DNA of 64,000 nucleotides, taken from contig JAVLRN010000007.1 in NCBI GenBank assembly GCA_032821775.1, positions 868,001 through 932,000 of the forward strand, in the 5' to 3' direction. A program made the translations under genes and the position numbers. Under the pieces are notes generated by a model, which did no database searches, was not told the DNA's origin, and worked only from the letters and a program-made list of their open reading frames with translations. The stretch is from Sanguinoderma infundibulare (lineage: Eukaryota > Basidiomycota > Agaricomycetes > Polyporales > Polyporaceae). Each line of letters opens with the position of its first letter. Position 1 is the first letter of the stretch. Positions 23,965 through 35,900 of this stretch are shown here, in pieces.

Positions 23965-24671
23965 TAGAACCATCACTGGCAAAGCGGCCTGCGTGGGATG
24001 GGATTGGTTAGCCTTGAGCCTCGCGGTATGGCATCATGCCACATACCTCCATAGAACCACTAGAGGAACTATAGTTGAGAACATGTCCTCGAAGCATCGA
24101 CAAACCCCACAGACTCGCCACAGCGACAGGCACTTTTGCATCTGGTTCCACACCCACCGGGGCCATGACGCTGACAGCAAGACCTTCCGCCGACGGTCAG
24201 CGTAAGCGTCTGTGCAGTGTGGATCCGAAATGGATATGAATGGGCGCATACGCACCGTCCGGGGTGGTGACCGCCATCGACCAGTTGTTTGTAAGGAACT
24301 GGACCGTCTCAGGCGGCAGGATGGAGAAGTCTGGGCCCGAGTCCACTGGCGCGGGCTGCTGCGGACAGACTGGCCCGAAGCCAGTAGCATTGTATGTCCC
24401 GTTGTAGGCGGAAGCGCGAGTCTCCAGTGCTGTCGTCCATAGCACAGGTTCCGTCAGTTGGCACATACAAGACACAGAATATGGATACATACGGCCGCTT
24501 GGCGAACGGGATTCCCAAAAACCTGTTTGCAGGGCCGTCCGATGTCCCGACGAAGGTGCCATTGTCGAGCAGAACCGTAGGCGAGCCGTCCGCGCGCTTC
24601 GTGGGGAAAGATGGGTACACGAAGGTAGTCACGGAAATACCGTGCATGAGGAGCCATAGCAAGAGAAGCAT
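23965..24671 (-). pseudogene. Truncated esterase copy 3 (inverted 5' fragment of copy 1)
   Basis: ATG at 24,671 with the same signal peptide as copy 1 except one residue (MLLLLWLLMHGISVTTFVYP), then GTFVGTSDGPANRFLGIPFA. A deletion of about 22 nt after DSRFRL shifts frame and a second small deletion removes the SEDC codons. Similarity ends at about 23,965, in the exon with a diverged GGSSG block. No catalytic Ser, acid or His exon follows, so it cannot encode an enzyme. Confidence 0.85.
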
Positions 24672-25110
24672 CGTGGCAATGCGGACGGGAAGACGAGAGG
24701 GCCTCCAGATCCTTGTACGTCGGGCCACGCATCTCGAGCAGGTGATAAAGAGTCCGCGTGTTCGATTGCCAAGAGTTCGAGAGCGGTTTCCCGTCAGGAT
24801 CCACGGCCTCGGATGCTGGTCAAGAGCGACAGAGTCAACATCCGGTCATGATCCACAACGGGCGCATGCGCTACAAACTTCGCGAGTCCTGCGTTAGGTA
24901 GGCGTCCCGCAGTTCGCCCTCAGGCATTGTCTGGGACAGGCGGATGACAATCGGATCTGAGAGGGGTGTTGAAGTAAGCCAGAGAGAGACGAGACGATTG
25001 CGACAACGAAGTCGCTTTGAATTGTCGGCCGAGGGGAGAGCATCCAGACGATCATCAAGACGAGGTGAAGCGGGATTGTCGCCGTAGCCGTTACGGCAAG
25101 GATCAACCTT
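23965..25110 (-). repeat. Inverted duplication arm 2
   Basis: Reverse-complement counterpart of 16,470-17,640, including the sequence upstream of the ATG. The two arms flank the intact esterase pair, about 6.3 kb apart. Confidence 0.8.
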
Positions 25111-25401
25111 TAAACATCGAGGAGAAGCCAAGATGTGCGGAGACGGCCGGCTTTGAATTTGACCTGTGGCAGCGGGCGAGGCAGAAGCTACGAATGAAGT
25201 TAACTCTTGTTCGGTGTTCAACATCTCGCCGGTCATGTGCACCAAGAGCTACACGCACTTGTCGTGAGCACACGTCTGCATGTCATGTCAGAGTTGCAGC
25301 TGCCAAGTTGACTCAAATTCTTGGATGGCCCGGGCGTACATATTCATTCCGTAAAAGATTGCGATGTGAAGCAGCATCTGAACTTCCAAGTCGAGCACAG
25401 G

Positions 25402-25867
25402 CTAGAGCGGGTATTTGAGAGAGAGGTTGGTGATCAGGTTGATAGCCTCGACGCGGTAGTCGTCCGTCGTGATCGTCAGCGGCGCGTCGCCCCCGAACGT
25501 CAGCAGCTGGCGCGAGTCGAGGGTGTACTCCGGTCACGCGATGCCCGTCTTGCCGTTCGGGTCGAGGTTGTTGACGAAGTTGACGAGGTAGTCGGTCATG
25601 TCGCCGCCGCCGTACACGTTCTGCAAGTCCGATGACTGGTATGAACCGAGTACAGGCACGGGCTTGAAGCGCCTGCTGACTAGATGGAGAAACCGGAGAG
25701 GATTAGTCGGTGAGAGCATTGGGCGAGCTCGTAAAGGACACATACGGAACGACCACGTCGGCTGCTCGTTCGGGGTGTGCTCCAAGAAAAACCGGCGAGG
25801 TGCCTGGAAGACCAAGTCGCCCTGGAGGGCTGCGAGCCGCTTGAACTCGGGAGTAAGCGCATTGAAG
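25402..25867 (-). pseudogene. 3' fragment of split esterase copy 4
   Basis: Reads from LTPEFKRLAALQGDLVFQAP through PRRFFLEHTPNEQPTWSF, an intron, GSYQSSDLQNVYGGGDMTDY and LTIT.DDYRVEAINLITNLSLKYPL to the stop at 25,402. The missing upstream part is found at 53,762-57,169. The catalytic His position of the family (GSxHG) reads Gln here (GSYQS). A TGA replaces the Trp of the I.WPEYTL motif. The fragment stops exactly where the terminal inverted repeat of the 27.9-kb insertion begins. Confidence 0.85.
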
Positions 25868-25883
25868 CATCAGCAAAAGTGCA
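25868..25883 (+). repeat. Left 16-bp terminal inverted repeat of the composite insertion
   Basis: CATCAGCAAAAGTGCA, followed by a hairpin-forming GTGCA...CCCC...GGGG..TGCAC stretch to about 25,910. Confidence 0.85.
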
Positions 25884-25910
25884 TACCCCCTGCGCTGCAA
25901 GGGGTGCACT

Positions 25911-26480
25911 CGCGCTCGCATGCAAGCGGTCCGATTCAGCCGATTTCGGCGGGACTTGGACTCGGTTGTTGCCAATTGTGGCTGGGGCCGATTTTGGGGG
26001 TCGCAAGCGCGCGCAGAGACACGCAGATGCAGGGCGGTCGCAATTCAAACAGTCAATGGCAGGCGAGCCGAGCAACGTGGAGTGAATGTCTCAGATGTGG
26101 GCGAGTGGCTGACTTGCACTGTGGCGGGTTAGTGCATGAGCAGCCCGAGTAATTGTTAGACTGTATTTGATTGCGCGGGTTACAATACAATGTATGCATT
26201 GTCTCATAAGGGAATCTCCGCAAGCAAAGGGAGTTAGAGAAATCACACGGGCTCAATAGCGAAGATTCCGGGGGATCCTTTCACTTGCATATGGTTGGGC
26301 GCGAAGGGAGACAATCATACTGTAGCCTGTATTTCCGGTCGCATTACCATTTTCGGACAGCAGACAAATGATGGAATGGCAAATAAAATAGATTGTGATT
26401 GGATGCAGACAGGTACAGATGCGCCCAAGCGAAAACCAAAACCCTGCAAATCCCCCGCTGATCCCCCGCTGCTAGAGCCG
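25911..26480. other. Subterminal non-coding region of the insertion
   Basis: No gene seen. It contains scattered CAATTG and GCCGATTT motifs that resemble motifs near the right end. Confidence 0.5.
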
Positions 26481-26499
26481 CCCGCCGAAGAAGCCATGC

Positions 26500-27840
26500 G
26501 CGCCATCCAATCGTCTTCGTGCCCGTGCCGACAACGGACATCTTCGCGAGCGTCGTGGCAGAGATGAGCGGCTTGAAGAGCCAGAAGACCCACATGAGGA
26601 GCGTCGGCACATTGATGAAGAACTTGCGCGACTGCTGACACGTCCGAGGATGCCGAGCATCCATACCGCGATAAGGGCAAAGCATTGAGCACGTGGAGAA
26701 GAGTGGAGCAGTGATACACTATCCCAGGGCCTGTGGACAGTCGGGACGACCGAGGGCTGAGGGAGGCGAGGTCGGAGCGACGTCGCCGGTGTGGAGGGCG
26801 AGTACGGTCTCGAGTTCCCTTTGGTCGCGATCGCAACAAGTGCCGGGGAGAGGGGAGAAACGTCGAATGAAGCTAGAGGACGAAAGTCGCGGTATAAGTC
26901 GCGCGACGAGTCGCTGTTGCAAGGTCGCAGTCGGGGGTCGCTGTCACTGTCGCAAGTCGCAATCGCAGTCGCTAGCTATACCCAGAGGAGGACGATGTCG
27001 AGCCGCGGTCGCTTGCCAGAGAAATGAGAGGTGAAAGGTGGGGGGGATCCAAGATTGTGTGCCCAAACAGCCGTCGACTGGGTTAAGTACATCGAGCCTG
27101 TAACTACGTGCGACAACTATAGTCTAGCCTGCCTCGCAGCGATGAGCGCCCGCGACAACCCATGTCGGAAACCCATCGGAACATCAGCGACCGTCACAAG
27201 GCCGTGACCGGTCGTGTGACTTGGGGTCGGCTCGCCTTGTCGTCGCATGGTCGCGCGATGTCGCTGGTCGTCGGCAATCGCAGTCGGGGGTCGTGACCGA
27301 TACCTGTCACCAAGACCAACTAGTGAGAGACGACTCGCAGACTGTCGCGCGACGTGACTGTAAAGATGCTGAACGACTTAACTTGTGGCCCGCCGCTACG
27401 CTGCCATGCGCGAGGCGCAGACGGGCGGGCCGGGTCGCTGTAGTCACCAGTTCGGGCCGATCGGGAGCTTCGCACCGGCGACGGAGATCGCCGACGTTCT
27501 AGGCCTTTGCCTCGTGCCAAAGGGTCGGTGTGTCGTGCGACCGCCGATGCCGTCGGCGACTCGGGAACTTCCGCAACGTCGCGTGGCGCGAAGTCGCGGT
27601 CGCTGTCTGAAAGGGGTAGTTGCGCCGACTTCTGCGAACAGAAGCGTCAGGTGCGCATCAGCGGCCGGGGACAAGACAGAAATGAAACCATCAGCGGGCG
27701 GACTCTGAGGCAAACAGACAGAGAGACGGACCAGGAACTCGGGGTAGTAGTTCTGGAAGACGGTCGTTGCCTCCTTCGCCGCCGCCTTTTGGGCCATGTC
27801 GCGCTGCGTTAGGCTTACGCCCTCGTAGTCTATAATTGAC
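26500..27840 (-). pseudogene. Captured fragment of a SEC14/CRAL-TRIO lipid-transfer protein gene
   Basis: Minus-strand exon near 27,835-27,722 reads SIIDYEGVSLTQRDMAQKAA, then VFQNYYPEFL at a GT donor. The next exon near 26,645-26,540 reads SRKFFINVPTLLMWVFWLFK, then PLISATTLAKMSVVGTGTKT. These are successive parts of the CRAL-TRIO (Sec14) lipid-binding fold. The intron between them contains the 0.95-kb repeat at 26,711-27,660. Exons for the N-terminus and the rest of the domain are not recognised, so this is a non-functional gene piece carried by the insertion. Confidence 0.65.
26711..27660 (+). repeat. 0.95-kb GTCGC-rich repeat, left copy
   Basis: Near-identical reverse complement of 52,619-53,573. 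Dense GTCGC/GCGAC motifs occur at about 26,825-26,985, 27,230-27,300 and 27,570-27,605. Edges read TGATACAC and GCGCATCA, a weak inverted match. It interrupts the intron of the SEC14-like fragment, which suggests an independent insertion. No coding signal. Confidence 0.85.
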
Positions 27841-28354
27841 GTCGTCCATGAGCTCGGAGGACGATACGCCTACAACGATGCGATGCAGACACCAAGATAA
27901 GGAGACGCACCGTGAATCTGGACCATCTGGTCGACCGTCTTGAAATCTCTCGATGATGAAGACCCTCTGTCACAAACTAGTCAAAGGGATCCAAGCTGAA
28001 AGGCATGGGAGGGTACACCCATCCAGCAAAGGCACTGCACTTGTGAGCGAGCCAAGCCCTGATGATGTCAACATCGTAGTCCATGTCGAACGAGACCCGG
28101 GTGATGTGGTCGGCCCACGTCCATGCAGTGCGTCTCCGGTGGGAGGATTGCTTGAGTGAGCAGGGACGACCGAGGAGGAGGGGACCTAGGCTGTCCGTAG
28201 GAAATGAAAAGATGGGAAAGGAGATATGCACAGGTGCCGACATCCTTGCCCTCCTCCACTCTCGATGCCCTGAATCTCATTCTGACCCTGTCCATTGCGC
28301 AACCTTCACGGGCCCCCCACAACACAATACACCAAGCAAAAGTGCACCACTCAC
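27841..28354. other. Captured gene pieces of unclear origin
   Basis: Minus-strand stretches look exonic (DFKTVDQMVQIH before a GTGCGT donor near 27,910; [20 protein letters not shown] near 28,110) but no family could be named. They lie between the SEC14-like and SEC61-like pieces and may be parts of the former. Confidence 0.35.
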
Positions 28355-28634
28355 GTTTCTGAGCCCCACTAAACAGTGCGCGGTCCTCCTTGAGAAAGAA
28401 GTCGACCTTAATCAAGTTCGCGCCGGCCAACAGCTGGATGATCATGCCAGAAGTGACGATGGGCATGATGCCGAGCTCCATAAGTGTGCCACGGTTCGAG
28501 GTGAGGATGACACGCACCCAGTAGAGGGGATCCGCTGAGTCCGAGGACATGATGCCGTACAGGGGGACCTGGGAGCAGACAAGGAAGATGAGGAGCGTGA
28601 CGGCGGTCCATAGCACCTTTTGGTTGAATGGGAC
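28355..28634 (-). pseudogene. Captured single exon of SEC61 alpha (translocon channel)
   Basis: The exon reads [76 protein letters not shown] and ends [13 protein letters not shown] at a GTGAGT donor. This is the first transmembrane region, plug and second helix of eukaryotic Sec61 alpha. The first exon (MGFRFLN type) and all later transmembrane exons are missing. An exon-like piece upstream (about 28,805-28,775, LTGRSLQFDFFQV) does not belong to Sec61 and I cannot name it. It is a transposon-carried gene fragment, not a working SEC61 gene. Confidence 0.85.
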
Positions 28635-30182
28635 CTGTCGTGCGCCAGTCGGGAGGGAAGATGTGAATGACAGGTGAAATAGACGAGAAGGCGAGTGACT
28701 GCATGCTGGCTAGGTGCATAAATAGCATCAGCAGACGGCTGCTCGCTGGCTGCCAGCCCCCCAAGTGGACTCACGTGACCTGGAAGAAGTCGAACTGGAG
28801 GCTGCGCCCGGTGAGGGTGATGAGTCACACAATTCCAACGTAGTACACTGTATATGCTGGTCAGCCGGCGGGGATAAAATGATATAAGTGCTGTTGGGCC
28901 GGTCGGGGCTGGCCTTTGGACTGTAGTCGAGACTGTCTACCGGCCGAGCAGTTCTGATATTATCAAGACTATCCACTGGCCGAGCAGTACTGATATAATC
29001 CATGTTCTAGGGGTGTACCGTCGCTGTTTTCACCCCTGATAGGTGCCAATTAAATCTACCATTCAAATTTGCTTCAGTGCGCATTGATATGAGGAGCAGT
29101 TACCCGACTATCGGAGATGCAATAGGGGCCCTAGGTATGGAAACATCTGCCCATATCTCCACCAATTCTTCACATAATTGTGCGCTGAAGGGTGGGTTGG
29201 AATCGTGATTTTTATCTGGTGCCAGCGAGCCCTTGATTGTAATGATGCTACTGTTGGTTGCCCAGATATTGCGATCCTGTCCTCCCCGGGAGGAGGAGGG
29301 GTCGCCATATCTCAGCAATCAGACCTCAGATCGCCTTGTTTTTGGTTCCTGCTCGTAGTTACTGATGTCTAGTTTATGGGACCATTAATGTTGCCTCGCT
29401 GCATTCGCTGTATGTATGTCAGCTATGCGGGCAAATACTGCTTTCCGGCCGGGTGGCATAGCCATACACATGCATCGGCCGGCCGGCATGCAACTGTTAA
29501 TGCAGGTATACTTATCGCTTTTTGCAGAGCCATACTAATATTTCTGTGGCTGGGTTCCATCCATCGGAGTTCACGAACCTACATGGATTCTCCGGAGTAC
29601 TATCCGCGGCACCGCATACCAGGCGAGTAGTGACGTCCGGCCGTGCAGCGTAGCCCCGTACATGTACTCACCGGCCGGAGTGCAACCTTTAATACAGGTA
29701 TGCATCTCTTCCAGGGCGCCGGAGCGCTTCTGCTTGATTGGTGTACTCCGGCTGAATGACATTATGCTCTGTTGCCGTTAGGCTTGCTGGCAGTAGGCAT
29801 CACCTTCCTCAGTCCGCCATACCTCAGGCATTCCCTCTCCGGTGACCGGCCGCATGGCATTTCCCATGACTGGTTAGCCACGGCCGTGCGGCATCGACAT
29901 TCGCACCAGCTGACCGCCCGGAGTGTGATGTATTATTTAAAGTAAGTATTCATTGGAAGTCGCATGTTACATAGCAGTGCTACACCGGGGAGGGTCCGGG
30001 ACTGGATCTGCCCACTCCGGAGCACATGTCAACTAACATTGAATTTCTTCTCGCCCATTTCATATACATGCTCATGCCTGTCACCCATCTGAGCGATATT
30101 CATCGTGGTACAAACCGCCTGGCTATCGAAGTCTGTTGACACATTTCATAATGTGCGTGACTTAATAGTGTTACTGCTACAA

Positions 30183-30265
30183 GCTGCCGTGGCATAGTGG
30201 TCTACGCATCTTCATGAGCGCTACCTGCACTCGTGAAGCTCTGGGTTCGATTCCCACCACGGTCC
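30183..30265 (+). other. tRNA-like module in the left arm
   Basis: A box-like TGGCATAGTGG and B box GGGTTCGATTCC are 40-45 nt apart. CCGTGG near the start can pair with CCACGG at the end, and CTTCA/TGAAG frames an oversized anticodon loop, as in an intron-bearing tRNA. Two more copies lie inverted in the right arm. It could be a tRNA gene, a pol III promoter from a tRNA-derived SINE, or a relic. Confidence 0.6.
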
Positions 30266-30419
30266 TGAACCACAATTGTAGCATGTTTTTTTCTAGATGA
30301 ACCGTGCTCAATAGCATGACCGGGGTGTCCGCTCTGCAATACCCTCGGTCGCATGTTTGATTACTAGGGTCCATTTGCACAATTATTAATTTGAGCAACT
30401 CAATAGGTCTTTAATAGTG

Positions 30420-31290
30420 AGGCGACTGGTACTTGCAAATGTCACCCGCCCTGGATGCGACGTCCCAAAACAGGTATGTGCGCACGTCGACTCTCCGACT
30501 GACATTTCATTTTTCTGAACACATGTATTGCTGCACACTAGGTCGTGCTGCCTGATGGGAGGGGGGGCCGGCCGGATGGCGTTCGTGGCGGCTGTCTGTG
30601 TCCGGCCGTGCGTGGTTCGTACACACAGATGTCACCCGCCCGGGTTGCGATCTCGTATTCCAGTTATGTGTGCACCTCGACTCTCCGAAAATTCTCTGTG
30701 TGCTCTGACCGCTCAAGTTACTGATATTTTATTCATCCGGACACGTTTATTGCAGTACAGAAGTTCGTGATCCCTCATCGGGGGGGGACCGGCCGGATGG
30801 CATTCGTGGGTGCCCTCTGCATCCGGCCGTACACGGTTCGTACTGGCAAATGTCACCCGCCCGGGATACGACGTCGTATTACAGGTATGTGCGCACCTCG
30901 ACTCTCCGAATATTTTTTCTGCGTTGTCTGATGGCTCCGACTAACTTTTTATTCTTCCAGACACGTTTATTGCAGGACAGCAGTGTGCGATCCCTGACCG
31001 GGGTGGGGACCGGTCAGATGGCATTTGTGGCGGCTGTCGGCGCCCGGCCGTGCACGGTTCGTACACACAGATGTCACCCGCCCGGGATGCGAGGTCGTAT
31101 TACAGGTATGTGTGCACCTCAACTGTCCGACCTTTGTCTGCGTCATCCGACGACTCCAACTGACATTTTATTCTTCCGGACACGTTTATTGCAGTGCAGT
31201 AGTTCGTGATCCCTCACCCAGGTCGGGAGCGGTCGGATGGCATCTGTGGCGGCTGTCTGCGCCCGGCCGTGCGTGGTTTGTACGCACAAA
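30420..31290 (+). repeat. 219-bp tandem array, left arm
   Basis: Four units, each with TGTCACCCGCCCGGG, a TTACAGGTATGTG.GCACCTC block, TTTATTCTTCCGGACACG, TTATTGCAG, and GTGATCCCTCACC followed by GGTGG..ACCGG. Units start near 30,438, 30,632, 30,849 and 31,072. Confidence 0.85.
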
Positions 31291-31500
31291 CGTACTAATT
31301 CTTCGCTGGACATAAGTAGATACTGGGGTGAGATGTAAGTAGTAGCGCGAGGTGGAACGCAAATAAAATCAATCATCAGTTGCCAGCCATGGTCACATTG
31401 GAAACAGAAGGAGTCCGGAGGTGGTAAAAACGTCCACCCCCCACGTGCAACATTGTAATATAGGTAGCTATGCATGTCAAGTCCGCGATGCTCCTCTGTC

Positions 31501-32698
31501 TCAGCGATCTTCTCCATCCTCTGCCAACCCCATCTCCAATGTACTCCAGATGGTCATGGCTATGTGGGCTCTCGACGTAACGATAACGCCGTATGCTCCC
31601 CAGTGTTCAGGTGCGTAACTGAGGGCTGCAGAACGAGCAGTGCGCATCCGAGTATCGAGCGCTTCCAACTTGGCAACATCAGCGGATAGCTCTGCCTGCT
31701 GCTCCCGAAGATACCGGAGCACATCGTCCCTATGTCTGTCCATGTACCCCTCTTGCGCGAAAGGCTCCAGAGCAACACCGGTGGCCGGAAGTTCCGGATT
31801 CGATATCTCCTTTGGAGATGACATATTACCTAAAAGCGAAAAGCTAGGCCTCCTCGGGTCACTGACATGGTGACAACCTAAAACGCTTAATGATCACATA
31901 CCTAGCATCTATTCCTTGGCTGGGAGCCCCATCCAGAGCTCCGGGGCATACGCTTGCAGTATCTGTTGCGCCGGCATTCTCGTCGAGGTCTTCATCCGTC
32001 CCGTAATCCACCAACATTGATGTCGCGAGCTGAGGGTCGCAGCTGTCTTTGTCACGCAACACGCCAGCCAAGCTATCACACCCGTAATCCACGAATGCGG
32101 ATTGGCGGTCTGTTGTCGAAGCCGGGGGCTCCGAAGGAGAGCCGTCGCCGTCACCCGGGTCGGAGTCTGAGCTGTACATGACCATCGCGGATATGTTGGC
32201 CCACTCCTCACTGTCCATGAACAATACAAATTATAATCCCGCCGTCTCATGAATCAGAACGCATATTTACCTAGTTTCCCCATGCACACAGCCGTCGCCG
32301 TCACCCGGGTCGGAGTCTGAGCTGTACATGACCATCGCGGATATGTTGGCCCACTCCTCACTGTCCATGAACAATACAAATTATAATCCCGCCGGCTCAT
32401 GAATCAGAACGCATATTTACCTAGTTTCGCGACCCGACGACTGGCCATCCGGTATGTTCAGTCTGTCTTCGGTATCTTCGACCACCACAGTGTCCGGGCG
32501 CATGCGGGGGGGTGTGGGCAGTGTCAAACGCACGCGCTTGACAGACACCCGACTTTCTGAGCCTATAGATTAATTCACGTCATAAATCAGTCAGTAACGA
32601 AGCACCGGTGACCACGAACCCTCTGCAGCTGGGCCTTCGTCAACGTCCCCTCGTGGGCGCTTTGAATGGCGTCGTTTACTCCCCATGTACGGATCGAG
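31501..32698 (-). CDS. KDZ-element cargo gene, function unknown
   Basis: Exons read on the minus strand: IRTWGVNDAIQSAHEGTLTK with QLQR (32,698-32,621); RPDTVVVEDTEDRLNIPDGQ (about 32,505-32,430); a duplicated acidic exon with WANISAMVMYSSDSDPGDGD (two copies); SAFVDYGCDSLAGVLRDKDS; and a final exon with MSSPKEISNPELPATGVALE, a helical DVLRYLREQQAELSADVAKL and a stop at 31,501. A splice from ...GIDA to FSLLGNMSSPKE keeps frame. A further exon upstream (ESKFAWSVYQ near 32,790) is likely, so the 5' end is open. No known domain; mostly acidic and disordered, ending in a coiled coil. Confidence 0.45.
32141..32428 (-). repeat. 138-bp tandem exon duplication
   Basis: 32,141-32,278 and 32,291-32,428 differ at about one position and are separated by 12 bp. 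Each carries the MDSEEWANISAMVMYSSDSD exon plus its upstream intron, so the duplication adds an exon to the cargo gene. Confidence 0.9.
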
Positions 32699-32959
32699 CT
32701 AAAATATACGATCAGTACGTCATCGCATTGCTTGAAAGTTCCGAAGTTAACTCACCACTCTGGTAGACCGACCACGCGAACTTCGACTCACACGAGGAAT
32801 GGCAACAGGCAGAACACAGAACAGATATCCTGGTCGGATGTGCCACCGGGACCGGCGTCCGGGAGGCCCCGGACCGTGGCGGACCTGCAGACCACCATGC
32901 TCTGATCGCCAGGCAGTTTGCCTGCACCTCCACCCCATCCCACCACATATCTTGCCATC

Positions 32960-35900
32960 ATGTCCACTCGCGGAACCACTCAGAAAAAACAACCGCCTCC
33001 TGCGCCGACTCCGGAAGAGATTCAAGACATCCGGAGGCTCGCAAGTGAATTGCACTTCGCATGGGCCGCAAAATCCTGCCTTGATTCCCCTCACCGCCAG
33101 AGCTGGGACACTCGCTTTCGCCACACTCTCGCTACTCTTACCCAGCGGCTTGCAAGGTCGCGCTTCAGTCGCCTTCCGAGGCTCGCGATGGGCGCCATCT
33201 GGGAGAGTAACTCCGCCCATCGAGAACGTCGCGCGCTCATTAACATTGAGTCCATCGCACCCGTCGATGTCAGCCACCCATCCCTCAGCCCCCCCCCGGG
33301 TCTTCCCAAGCTTCCCTTCACACCGGATGATCAAGGAGACGTTGGGCTTCTCCGCGAGGAGGAGCTACCAAACAGGTGGTGGGTTTATGAGGCCTCAGGT
33401 GCGCACCTCGTCTTTTCTGGTGATAGAAAAAACACTCACGCCCGCGCATACCCCTCATCAGCCCCACCTGTGACATCGGGCGCGCCGCAGATGAAGCAAG
33501 CCGCCGCACAGCCATCTACGGGCCATCAAGAGCCTATCCAGCGGCCCAATCAGTCTGCAACGTCCCTTGATCAACGTATGGTCCCCGGAGGTATGAAGAA
33601 GGCCAACAGTACGGGGAGCCCATACGTTTTGCTTCCCGTTCGAGTCCCTCCCAGGCCGACCTCGCAGTCGCCTGCTAGCGCTGTGGCGGAGCCCAGTGCA
33701 GCTCCAGCCACCTCCATCGGAGGGAACTCCACGCCTCGTCGCACTCGATCTGCAAGTCGCGCTCGATCTGCAAGTCGTGTGCGAGGTGCAAGTAGTGCGC
33801 CCCGCGCAGCCGTGGCCGTCGACGTCGACATCGCGCCTCTCGCTCCCCCGTCTCCGAAGGCTACCTCATCCAAGGCCAAGGGCAAGGGGAAGGCCGTTGC
33901 GGCAGTGGCTCTCAAGGCTCCGGAGCCATCGATCGCGCAGACGAAGGGAAAGGTGACAGAGCGCACTCAGCCTCAGTCGTTCCCGGACAAGTACGTCTTG
34001 CCGGAGGAGAAAGTGCGCTGGGAATGGCTTCTGCATGTACGTCATGTGCTATCATCATATATACAACTGCATCTTATCATGTTCCTCCAGCCTGCTTCAT
34101 GTAAAAGCTGCTCCACCGCATCTCGCCCGTGTTATCTCTGTCCTCTCGTGTCATCCAGCTGCCATGCGTGCCACAAGGGCAGGACTAAGTGCTCCCTTAC
34201 TGTCCATGCTTCTCACCCAAGCACCGCGGCCTACCTCGCCTGGGTCTACTGGCGCACGCTCAACGATCCCCAGCAATACCCTTCACCTCCCTTCTCCCCC
34301 GGGGAAGAGGCTCCTTCCCAGTATCCTCCGCAGTGGTTCTCCGACCAGTACAATCTATATGATGCAAACATGCGCAAAAAGGGTCCCCCTCCACCTCGTG
34401 ATCCCCCCTCCCCTCGTGCTGGGACTGCTCTGGCCTCATTTCCAATTGGGGGAGCCCACTCGCACTCGCCCATGCTGTCTGTTGGTCCTTCCGCCATTGT
34501 ATCATCTCCTCGCCCCATGAATGTTCCGAGTTCCCTGCCCCCGACCCTCTCTTCTGCCGCGCCCCCTCGAATCACGTCCGAGGTCGACATGGATGTTGAT
34601 ATGGCAGATGATACTTTCGCTATGGAGCTCACCGTCGACGTCGATCGCATCTCACATGCGTTGGATATCGAACAACCGGAGGTCTCCATGCAAGATGCTC
34701 CGAACGACCTTGTCGAAGAGAGCGGGTCTCATGGGCTGCCGGATACGGACCGTCATCTGCAAGCTTCCGGCTCTGAAGTTCCAATTCATTGCGGATCTCA
34801 GCTCGACGACGACGGGCCCTTGATGAATGAGGCTCCGGTGGCCCACTCCCCGTCTCGGTCCCGCAGCCTGAGGAAGGACGATCGCCCAGTAAGGTACGTC
34901 AACGCTAGCACCATGCCATCGGAGTTCGTGCGCGCTGATACCGCGCGTGTACCCCCTGAAGAACTGGACTCCGGCTCGGAGCGTGGGGAGGCTCTCCTCC
35001 CGCAACAGGTTCCCCCATTGTCAGATATGTTACTCGAGACCTTTAATCTGATTATATGCCTTCGTCCTCTTTGTTTTCACATGTACAACCTGTCAACGTC
35101 GTACGTGTATCTTCCGGGCACGCTGCAGCTGCATTCTACTTCCTCCCGCTTGCCCTTGTGTGTTTGCTTGGTGCCTTTTGTCGTCCGAGTTCCAGTTGCA
35201 GGGCAATTGATTTATTCACACTGTTCTAGGAACATGGTGGGATCTCCCTTGGCTTACAGGGGACGCAGATCGTACCCGTTGCGCTCGCCCCGAAGCCACG
35301 CCGGAGACCCTTGAAGAGTTTCTGCGTCTTCGCGGACTTCCCCTTGAGGCGCCGGAGGGTCCCTCAAGCAACCCCTTGAGTCGTCCCTCCACTCCACCCT
35401 CCAAAGCGTTCTATCTCGGATTGGAGACACTCAAGTTGGTGGATGACGCGCGTGAAGGTTTTGCAGACATCGAGGGTCTCCCGGAGGCCTCTCAACGTGT
35501 TTCAAGCCGCCTCCGGAAGCTCGAGGACGGGGTTCGCACAGCTCGGCGCAATGCGATGCTCACCGCAAACGAAACGACCAGCTTTCAAGCGTGTTATGAG
35601 CAGTTGTTCTTCCAGATGCAAGACACCGCAAAGGACCTTGCCGAGACCGCCGCGACGGTCGCCACCGTCTCCGACAACGTCGGGCGACTCGCCAAGGCGT
35701 TCCGTCACGTCCCTACGATCCCTATTCACTGGCCTGCGCTCCTCGAAATGCTGGAGGTGCTGCAGCGGCTCCACAGCTTGTACCATGAGATGTGGCGTCG
35801 ATACAACTCTTTGCGCGAGGACATCCGACCCATCCGACCCGACATCGCCCGCGTCGACCAGCTGTTGTTCAAGATGGGACTTCAGTTCACCGAGCTCTCA

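Larger units (their letters stand above)
28826..31290 (+). repeat. Left inverted terminal arm of the KDZ element
   Basis: Rich in CCGGCCGG cores, often followed by RTGGCA. Contains one tRNA-like module and a four-unit 219-bp array. Aligned blocks with the right arm include CTGCCCACTCCGGAG, CAGTCCGCCATACCT.AGGCA, CACGGCCGT.CGGCAT and the tRNA-like GTGGC.TAGTGGTCT.CGC. Confidence 0.85.

Noticed and set aside
27221..27502. Arg/Ser-rich frame conserved between the two 0.95-kb repeats
   Set aside because: Identity of the frame follows from near-identity of the DNA repeat. The composition is that of GTCGC motifs, with no start context or domain.
28355..28634. A functional SEC61 alpha gene in the window
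   Set aside because: Only one exon is present; flanking exons for the start and the remaining membrane helices are missing.
30420..31290. CRISPR-like array
   Set aside because: The repeat unit is continuous at 219 bp with no short repeat/spacer alternation, and the genome is eukaryotic.
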